Below are positions 57,685 through 64,000 of a stretch of DNA of 64,000 nt, piece by piece; within the stretch, counting starts at the first letter, position 1, and each line of letters begins with the position of its first letter. A model generated the notes under the pieces. That model made no database searches, had not been told where the DNA came from, and saw only the letters and a list, made by a program, of their open reading frames with translations. Source of the DNA: Deinococcus sp. Arct2-2 (GTDB taxonomy: Bacteria; Deinococcota; Deinococci; Deinococcales; Deinococcaceae); the NCBI RefSeq assembly GCF_004801315.1, contig NZ_SSNW01000013.1:21567-85566 (forward strand), in the 5' to 3' direction. A program made the translations under genes and the position numbers.

Positions 57685-58436
57685 ACTTGAACGTCAGAAA
57701 TCAGGGCCAACAAATCGGCTGGCGGCCCAGTGGCGTGGCGGGCGGTAATAAGGGTAGTCACGCGGCTGGCTGGGGCAATATGCGCCCGGCTGACCACGCC
57801 GAGTTTGCTGGGATCGGCCACCACGATGACCTGACGCGACTGGGCCACCATCGCCCGCTTCACTTCGGCCTCTTCGTGGTTGGCGTTGGTGATGCCCTGC
57901 ACGGCGTCTACCCCGTTGCACCCCAAAAACAGCCGGTCGGCGTGAATGTGGCGCAGCACTTCTAGGGCGTAAGGACTGACAAGGCTGTGCTGAAGGGGCC
58001 GCAGCGTGCCGCCTGTGACGATGACGCGCAGGTTGGGCAGGCGCTCCAGTTCCAGCGCGATGTTGAGGCCCGGCGTAACGACAGTGACGTTGCGGAGCGT
58101 GGGTGAGAGGGCGCGGGCAACTTCGGTAGTGCTGCTACCGACATCCAAAAACACGGTTTCGTCGTCTTGCACCAGAGCGGCGGCAGCCCGCCCGATTCGG
58201 CGTTTGGCGTCGGCGTGGCGGTGGCGGGTTTCTTCAAGCGGAGCTTCACCGCGCACATCCAGCGGCAATCTGGCCCCGCCGCGTGTACGGCGCAGTTGTC
58301 CAGCCCCGGCCAGCACTTGCAGATCGCTGCGTACCGTGACCTCGGAGACCCCCAGCAGTTTTGAAAGTTCCGAAACCGGCAACTCTCCATGCTGATGCAC
58401 CAACGACAGAATTTCGCCACGACGCGCCTGAATCAC
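57678..58436 (-). CDS. DeoR/GlpR family transcriptional regulator
   Basis: A 252-residue repressor. The N-terminal winged helix is typical (RRGEILSLVHQHGELPVSEL, then SEVTVRSDLQVLAGAGQLRRTRGGA), followed by a sugar-phosphate-sensing domain (about 75-235; DVGSSTTEVARAL, VTGGTLRPLQHSLVSP, CNGVDAVQGIT). Such regulators respond to phosphorylated sugars, here perhaps galactose 1-phosphate or a tagatose/fructose phosphate. The GTG start has GGAGGAGG just upstream. It heads the galactoside gene set and probably represses it. Confidence 0.93.
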   Translation of the reverse strand: MIQARRGEILSLVHQHGELPVSELSKLLGVSEVTVRSDLQVLAGAGQLRRTRGGARLPLDVRGEAPLEETRHRHADAKRRIGRAAAALVQDDETVFLDVGSSTTEVARALSPTLRNVTVVTPGLNIALELERLPNLRVIVTGGTLRPLQHSLVSPYALEVLRHIHADRLFLGCNGVDAVQGITNANHEEAEVKRAMVAQSRQVIVVADPSKLGVVSRAHIAPASRVTTLITARHATGPPADLLALISDVQVV

Positions 58437-58448
58437 GCCTCACCTCCT

Positions 58449-58464
58449 CCGGTACGGGAACCGG
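58449..58464. promoter_or_regulatory. Inverted repeat CCGGT-N6-ACCGG before the regulator gene
   Basis: CCGGT (58449-58453) and ACCGG (58460-58464) lie between the regulator's ribosome site and its promoter region. Possible autoregulatory site. The rest of the 250 bases up to 58684 is A/T-rich and holds nothing else recognised. Confidence 0.35.
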
Positions 58465-58684
58465 TTGCTGAATTTCGATACTTTCAGAGCTTACGACAAG
58501 ATGAAGAACCCGTCAACAGGTGGGGCTTTCGATTTCAGAGGATGACAAGATGGAAAGAAGGCCAGCAATGTTATTAATTAGCAAGTATTTTTATTTTCGC
58601 TGCTCACTTTCTGGCACTTTGAAGCTTTTGTTAGCAGTTTGCCTCTGCCTTCAACCCAAGCCAAAAGCGGCAGAGGAGGTTTCA

Positions 58685-59395
58685 TTGTGCTTTCGGCACA
58701 GCACTTCTAATGACGCACATCGAAAACGGCAGATGCACCCGCTTACTCCGGCCCGGCACAATACAGGCGTGTCTTTTTCTGACCCTGATTCTTTGCAACT
58801 TTGGGCGAGCGTAGGTGTGCCCACGCCGCGCCAAGTCCGCCTGACGCCTGCGGCCCGCACGCGGTTGGCGCATCTGGTGGAACTGAATGACGTGTCCTCG
58901 CCCTCGGATGCGGGACGGTGGGCAGGGCAATTGGCCCGCGAACCGCACATTTTGGCCGATCTCAGCCGCGTGCGTCCGTGGCTACTACCGAGAGCATCCG
59001 GCACGCGGCGGGAAACCTTGACGGATGTGCTGACCGAAATCATGGGCCGGGAGTGGACTGGATTCCTGGTGCTGCTCGGCGAATACGGGCCGTGGGTGTA
59101 CGCGCCCAGCGTGGCCGACCTACAAGAGTTGTCGCGGCACTATGCAGCGTTGGCCTTGGCAGGCGGTAGCGCATCCGAGCAGACGGTGCTGGACGCGGCC
59201 CAGCAGCTTCAACAAATCGATCCGGCACACGTTTCATTACTGGCGCGGTTGGAAGCGACCGATTACCGTCAGCCTCAGCCCCGCACCCCAGAGCCTTCGT
59301 CGGAGCAATTGACGCGACTGGAAACCGCCTTCTGGAACGCGGCCCAAGCGCAAGCACAGCGGCGGGCGCAGGAATGGAATCGGCAGAAACGTTAG
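58685..59395 (+). CDS. Uncharacterised protein, about 200-236 residues
   Basis: I do not recognise a family. The protein is soluble, rich in Leu, Ala and Arg, with helical segments and a Gln/Arg-rich tail. Start uncertain: TTG at 58685 has AGGAGG five bases upstream; ATG at 58733 and GTG at 58769 (VSFSDPDSLQLW) are alternatives, and coding-like composition begins only after about 58770. The end overlaps the convergent MATE gene by four bases. Function cannot be inferred from context. Confidence 0.65.
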   Translation: MCFRHSTSNDAHRKRQMHPLTPARHNTGVSFSDPDSLQLWASVGVPTPRQVRLTPAARTRLAHLVELNDVSSPSDAGRWAGQLAREPHILADLSRVRPWLLPRASGTRRETLTDVLTEIMGREWTGFLVLLGEYGPWVYAPSVADLQELSRHYAALALAGGSASEQTVLDAAQQLQQIDPAHVSLLARLEATDYRQPQPRTPEPSSEQLTRLETAFWNAAQAQAQRRAQEWNRQKR

Positions 59396-60783
59396 CGCAT
59401 CTGACCAGCCCGCGTATGGTGCAAAAATCGCGAGAGCAACGCCACTGCCGCGAAGGTCAGCCCCGCCGTAAGACCAAACCACAGCCCGCGTGGGCCGACG
59501 CCCAACCCAAACGCCAGCAGCGAGCCGAAGCCGAGGCCCACGACCCAGTAGGCGGCCAGCGAAATCAGCAGCGGAATGCGCGTGTCTTGCAGGCCGCGCA
59601 GGGCGGCGTTGGCGGTGACTTGCAGGCCGTCGAACATCTGGAAGAGAGTGGCGATCAGCAAAAACGCACTGGCGGAAGCGATCAGCGGGGCGTTGGCTGG
59701 ATCGCGCACATTGACGAACAGGCCGATAAACAGGTGCGGGGCGAAGATGTAGACGAGGCTGAACGAAGCCATCAGCGCGATGGCGAGGCCTGCGCCTACC
59801 AATCCGGCGCGGCGGGCAGCGGCCAGTTGCCCTGCACCGTGTGCCCGCGCCACGCGAATTCCAGTGGCCGTTGCCAAGCCCAGTGGCAGCATAAACACGG
59901 CGGTAATGACCTGAAGTGCCACGTTGTGCGCAGCCAACGCATCGGGGCCAAAGCGGGCCATCAGCAGGGCCGTGACCGAAAACAGCCCGCCCTCTGCGCC
60001 CAATGTGAGGCCGATGGGCCAGCCCAAGCGGGCCAATGCGCCCACCTCTGACCGGACTGCACCAGCGGGAAGCACGGGCCGGGGCAAGCGCCGCAATGCC
60101 AGCGGCAGTAGAGTCAACGCCAGCACCCAAGACGTGATAGAGCTGCCCAACGCCGCTCCGCGCAGCTGGAGGGCAGGCAGCGGCCCCCAGCCAAAAGCCA
60201 AAGCCGGGCTGAGTACCGCGACGAGCGCCACGCCCGCCACTGCGACCAGCGTGACGATGCGGGCGTGCCCTGTGCCTTCCAATCCGCCGCGCAGGGCCGC
60301 GAAAGCAAGCGTAGCAGGCATGCCCAGCGCGTACAGGCGCAAATAATCTCCGGCCAAATCGCCGCGCAAGTTTGCTGGGGCCACCTGCTCTAGGCCCCAC
60401 GCGGCCAGGAAGGCAACGGGCAAAAACGCGGCTGAGAGCAGGCCCGCCAGCCACAGCCCACCCCGGAACGCTTTGGCGATGCCCACTGGATCGCCCGCCC
60501 CCGCCGCCGCCGCCACACGCGGGGCCACCGACAGCATGACGCCCAGCAATACGATGAATCCGAGGTAATAGCCAGCATTGGCGTAAGCCGCCGCCGCAAG
60601 CTGGCCCGCACCCAAGCGCCCAACAACAGCAGTGCCGACGAGCGCGAGGGCGTTGGTGGCAAACTGCGACCCGATGACGGGGGCGGCCAGCGTAAGTAGT
60701 GCCCGGATTTCTGCGCCCAGCGGCCTGGTGCGCCCCGGTGGACTGGGGGTATTGGAGACAGAAGTGGGGCGGTTGGAAGTCAT
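59392..60783 (-). CDS. MATE family efflux transporter
   Basis: A 463-residue membrane protein with 12 predicted helices in two similar halves, as in MATE exporters of the NorM/DinF type. Repeats of the family pattern are seen in helix 1-2 ([20 protein letters not shown]) and helix 7-8 ([20 protein letters not shown]). It should export cationic drugs or metabolites in exchange for Na+ or H+. Monocistronic; a GC-rich inverted-repeat element lies directly upstream. Confidence 0.93.
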   Translation of the reverse strand: MTSNRPTSVSNTPSPPGRTRPLGAEIRALLTLAAPVIGSQFATNALALVGTAVVGRLGAGQLAAAAYANAGYYLGFIVLLGVMLSVAPRVAAAAGAGDPVGIAKAFRGGLWLAGLLSAAFLPVAFLAAWGLEQVAPANLRGDLAGDYLRLYALGMPATLAFAALRGGLEGTGHARIVTLVAVAGVALVAVLSPALAFGWGPLPALQLRGAALGSSITSWVLALTLLPLALRRLPRPVLPAGAVRSEVGALARLGWPIGLTLGAEGGLFSVTALLMARFGPDALAAHNVALQVITAVFMLPLGLATATGIRVARAHGAGQLAAARRAGLVGAGLAIALMASFSLVYIFAPHLFIGLFVNVRDPANAPLIASASAFLLIATLFQMFDGLQVTANAALRGLQDTRIPLLISLAAYWVVGLGFGSLLAFGLGVGPRGLWFGLTAGLTFAAVALLSRFLHHTRAGQMR

Positions 60784-60823
60784 GGGGGGAGTGTAGGGGG
60801 TTGGGGCGAAGAGGTTGGCGTGT

Positions 60824-60924
60824 GAACCCCCCCATTGCTTCGCGACGCCCCCCTTACAGGTGGGGACAACACATCTTTTGCGCTCCCCTTAGGGGGGCTG
60901 GCTGCGAAGCAGACTGGGGGGTTC
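60824..60924. repeat. GC-rich inverted-repeat element, copy 1
   Basis: About 100 bases with matching arms: GAACCCCCC and TTGCTTCGC at the left, GCGAAGCA and GGGGGGTTC at the right, and CCCCCC/GGGGGG inside. The right arm GGGGCTGGCTGCGAAGCAGA recurs almost unchanged in copy 2 at 63868-63929. It has no coding capacity and looks like a small dispersed palindromic (MITE- or REP-like) element. Confidence 0.7.
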
Positions 60925-60950
60925 ATCTTCCATCGACACCGCACCCTTAA

Positions 60951-60986
60951 CCTAACTAACGTTAGGCAGCATCCATCTGCTAGAAT
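60951..60986 (+). promoter_or_regulatory. Palindromic operator and promoter of the paa operon
   Basis: CCTAAC-TAAC-GTTAGG (60951-60966) is a perfect 6-bp inverted repeat; TAGAAT (60981-60986) is a good -10, so the palindrome covers the -35 position. The inner CTAACTAACGTTAG resembles, except at one base, the pseudo-palindrome reported for the TetR-type repressor PaaR of Thermus. Confidence 0.6.
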
Positions 60987-61034
60987 AAAGGCCATCAGAG
61001 TTGCCGCCCTCTCCCCCTGCCCGGAGGTTTGCCC

Positions 61035-62024
<990 letters not shown>

Positions 62025-62028
62025 GCCG

Positions 62029-62571
62029 ATGAGTGAACTCCCGCGCTGGGAAGTGTTTAAGCAGGACGGCCCCGGCAAAGTGCATCAGGCGGTGGGCAGC
62101 GTCCATGCGGGCGACGGCCAGCACGCCTTGTTTACTGCCCGCAGCGTGTTTGCGCGGCGTCCGGCGGCAGTCAGTTTGTGGGTGGCCCGCGCCGATCAGA
62201 TTTACGCGCTGACCAAACAGGAACTTGACGCAGGAAAAGGCTTGCCACAGGGCGGCAGCGGCAGCTTTCACATCTTCGGGAAGAAGACCAACCGGCGCTC
62301 TATGGTGCTGGGTGACCACTTGGGAACACTGGACGCGGGCAGCCCGCAAGACGCGCTAGACGCCGCCCGCCTTCAATTTGGAGATGAACTGCTGGTGTGG
62401 TGGATCGTTCCCGATTCGGCGCTGGTGCGGAGTGTGGATAGTGCGGAAACTGTAGAAAGCTGGTTTGCGCCTGCCAAAGACAAAACCTATAAGCAGCAAA
62501 GCAGCTACGGCGTGGTGGGTCAACACGCCAGCGCCCACAAGAAAGCGGCGAGAGGCGGCGACCATGACTGA
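62029..62571 (+). CDS. paaB: 1,2-phenylacetyl-CoA epoxidase subunit PaaB
   Basis: A 180-residue PaaB-type protein: [21 protein letters not shown] at the start, [15 protein letters not shown] in the middle, then [17 protein letters not shown]. It is about twice as long as the E. coli PaaB (95 residues), with an added central part seen in Deinococcus-Thermus and related forms. It bridges PaaA/PaaC dimers in the complex. Its end overlaps paaC by 8 bases. Confidence 0.93.
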   Translation: MSELPRWEVFKQDGPGKVHQAVGSVHAGDGQHALFTARSVFARRPAAVSLWVARADQIYALTKQELDAGKGLPQGGSGSFHIFGKKTNRRSMVLGDHLGTLDAGSPQDALDAARLQFGDELLVWWIVPDSALVRSVDSAETVESWFAPAKDKTYKQQSSYGVVGQHASAHKKAARGGDHD

Positions 62572-63349
62572 AACAGCCCTGACTCGACCCATATTGACTG
62601 AAGCGGTCAAACTTGCCTTGATTGCCCGGTTTACTGCGCTGGCTGACGACGAGATGATTTTGTCTCACCGGGTGGCTGAGTGGACGGGGCACGCACCGCT
62701 GTTGGAAGAAGATATTGCGCTGGCAAACATTGCACAGGATGAACTGGGCCACGCGACGCTGTGGCTGGGGCTGCGGGCCGCGCTGGACGGCAGCAACGCC
62801 GATGCTTTGGCTTATCACCGCGACGCCGCCGAATTTCGCAATGTGCCGCTGACCGAGCTGCCAAAAGGCGACTGGGCGGTGACGATGGTGCGCCAGTACC
62901 TGTTTGATGCGTGGGAAGTGCTGTGGCTGGACGCCGCACGCCAGAGCAGCTATGTGCCGCTGGCCGAAGCCGCCACCCAAGCCCTGCGCGAAGAGAAATT
63001 CCACCTGCAACATACGGCGCTGTGGGTGGAACGCCTCGCGCTGGGCACGCCGGAAAGCACGCGCCGCACGCAGGACGCCCTGACCCAGCTTTGGCCTTAC
63101 GCGCTGGGCCTAGGTGAACCGCTGCCCACCGAAGCTGATGCGGTGGCCGCTGGCCTGCTGCCCGATGTGGCCGACGTGCAGACCCGCTGGCAAAGGCTGG
63201 TGCGCGGGCATTTGGAAGGCGTGGGCCTCAGTTTTCCTACCCTTTCCCCCCTCCCCTACAACCGCCAGCAGCACACCGAACACCTCGTCCCGCTGCTGGC
63301 CGATTTTCAGCGTGTGGCGCGGGAATTTCCCGAATCTCGGGTTTGGTGA
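62564..63349 (+). CDS. paaC: 1,2-phenylacetyl-CoA epoxidase structural subunit PaaC
   Basis: A 261-residue ferritin-like subunit. [38 protein letters not shown] and [14 protein letters not shown] are typical. PaaC stabilises PaaA and is itself thought to be catalytically inactive. ATG 62564 lies inside the end of paaB; in-frame codons further upstream would only add residues that overlap paaB. It ends in TGATG shared with paaD. Confidence 0.95.
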   Translation: MTETALTRPILTEAVKLALIARFTALADDEMILSHRVAEWTGHAPLLEEDIALANIAQDELGHATLWLGLRAALDGSNADALAYHRDAAEFRNVPLTELPKGDWAVTMVRQYLFDAWEVLWLDAARQSSYVPLAEAATQALREEKFHLQHTALWVERLALGTPESTRRTQDALTQLWPYALGLGEPLPTEADAVAAGLLPDVADVQTRWQRLVRGHLEGVGLSFPTLSPLPYNRQQHTEHLVPLLADFQRVAREFPESRVW

Positions 63350-63858
63350 TGACGGCCCTCAGCGTTCAAAATTACTGGGACGCTCTGCGTGGCGTGGCCG
63401 ACCCCGAAATTCCGGTAGTCAACATTGTGGAAATGGGGATGGTGCGCAGCATAGATATCGTTGAACACAGCGACGTCGGTGAGCACGGCGTCCGCGTGCG
63501 CTTTACGCCCACCTTTAGCGGCTGCCCCGCCCTACATGTCATCCGGCAGGGGATCACCGAGGCTTTGGCCGCTGCCGGGGCCGACGCTGTAACCGTGGAA
63601 AACGTGTTCAGCCCGCCGTGGACAACCGATGACATCACGCCCGAAGCCCGCGCCAAGCTGGAAACCTACGGCATCGCGCCGCCCGCGCCCAACGGTGAAT
63701 CCACCCTCTTTATGACGTTGGAGCCGGAAGCTGTGCGCTGTCCCCGCTGCGGCTCGTTCGATACGCGCATGACCGCCTCATTCGGCTCGGCCCTGTGCAA
63801 ACGGATGTATGTGTGTCAGGCGTGCCGGGAGCCGTTTGAGGGGATGAAGAGCGTTTAG
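63349..63858 (+). CDS. paaD: Phenylacetate epoxidase assembly protein PaaD
   Basis: A 169-residue protein with an N-terminal MIP18/DUF59 domain ([32 protein letters not shown] with its conserved Cys) and a C-terminal zinc-ribbon: [11 protein letters not shown] and CQAC. It is needed to mature the iron sites of the epoxidase complex. ATG 63349 overlaps the paaC stop by one base. Last paa gene seen here; about 140 bases remain in the window. Confidence 0.95.
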   Translation: MTALSVQNYWDALRGVADPEIPVVNIVEMGMVRSIDIVEHSDVGEHGVRVRFTPTFSGCPALHVIRQGITEALAAAGADAVTVENVFSPPWTTDDITPEARAKLETYGIAPPAPNGESTLFMTLEPEAVRCPRCGSFDTRMTASFGSALCKRMYVCQACREPFEGMKSV

Positions 63859-63867
63859 GTGGCGTGC

Positions 63868-63929
63868 AACCCCCGTTACTGGCGCAACGCCCCCCTTTGA
63901 GGGGCTGGCTGCGGAGCAGACTGGGGGGG
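63868..63929. repeat. GC-rich inverted-repeat element, copy 2 (shorter)
   Basis: AACCCCCGTTACTGGCGCAA at the left and GGGGCTGGCTGCGGAGCAGA followed by CTGGGGGGG at the right. The right arm differs from copy 1 at one base over 28. The central part of copy 1 is missing. It begins 10 bases after the paaD stop, so the two copies bracket the paa operon. Confidence 0.7.
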
Positions 63930-63948
63930 ACACGTGACCCAGTTCTTC

Positions 63949-63990
63949 ACGGGTCTGGGCGGGAAGCACGCGACTTCAGTCGTGTGAGGG
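63949..63990 (+). mobile_element. IS200/IS605-like terminal hairpin (remnant or edge of an element)
   Basis: GGAAGCACGCGACTTCAGTC (63962-63981) belongs to an 8-bp stem with TTCA loop (63967-63986) of the kind found at the right end of IS605/IS1341 elements, where it also ends the TnpB guide RNA. A CCCAG/CTGGG stem (63938-63959) precedes it. No tnpB coding sequence lies upstream in the window; the element may be a solo end or continue past position 64000. Confidence 0.4.
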
Positions 63991-64000
63991 CTAGCCCAGC

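Noticed and set aside
59237..60835. 532-codon minus-strand frame overlapping the MATE gene
   Set aside because: Frame-shifted shadow rich in Arg/Gly/Ala/Pro; the MATE frame has proper membrane helices.

Overview
The window reads as chromosomal DNA of a Deinococcus-type bacterium. It is GC-rich, has a -10 box directly upstream of a start codon (leaderless pattern), a tellurium-resistance-associated biosynthetic operon, a phenylacetate oxygenase operon and many GGDEF/EAL/HD-GYP and histidine-kinase signalling genes. No rRNA, tRNA, CRISPR array or intact insertion sequence was seen. Genus is an inference from gene content and style; no 16S or marker gene is present.

Layout. 1-6.9 kb: end of a sulfite-oxidase-type molybdoenzyme, a DUF2239 gene with a repeat-decorated promoter, a secreted fasciclin protein, a VanW lipoprotein, a response regulator/CHASE3 histidine kinase pair and tryptophan 2,3-dioxygenase. 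7.2-12.5 kb: a compact five-gene operon (ATP-grasp, PRTase-TRSP, HAD, StiP/PELOTA PRTase, citrate-lyase-like aldolase) matching the nucleoside-like-metabolite module known from Ter stress systems, but without TerB/C/D nearby. 12.8-16.2 kb: a branched-chain-amino-acid-type binding protein, a previously easy-to-miss 48-codon secreted peptide (minus strand) and a lipoprotein subtilase whose pro-region carries three GSLGVWAG repeats that resemble the peptide's C-terminus. 16.4-22.4 kb: two large cyclic-di-GMP proteins (TPR-HD-GYP; GAF-PAS-GGDEF-EAL).

23.1-42.9 kb, all on the minus strand: a hybrid PKS-NRPS gene cluster ending at a 19-bp-stem terminator. In order of transcription: Sfp-type phosphopantetheinyl transferase; single-module fully reducing PKS (KS-AT-DH-degenerate MT-ER-KR-ACP); NRPS with heterocyclization domain, cysteine-code adenylation domain and flavin oxidase; a second NRPS protein holding the missing tail of the adenylation domain, a carrier domain and a thioester reductase; class III aminotransferase; GNAT; HemN-like radical SAM enzyme; KAS III; ACP. 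Together they predict a reduced acyl chain joined to a thiazole, released as an aldehyde and aminated/acylated. This is the strongest candidate for an undescribed system.

43.0-48.2 kb: NPCBM/delta-60-repeat lipoprotein, SRPBCC protein plus zinc alcohol dehydrogenase, VOC dioxygenase. 48.3-58.4 kb (minus): galactoside use - DeoR regulator, ABC binding protein and two permeases, GH42 beta-galactosidase, GH36 alpha-galactosidase, GalT, GalK; the ABC ATPase is not encoded here. 58.7-60.8 kb: an unknown protein and a MATE exporter. 61.0-63.9 kb: paaABCD for phenylacetyl-CoA epoxidation behind a palindromic operator, flanked by two copies of a GC-rich inverted-repeat element and an IS605-like hairpin end.
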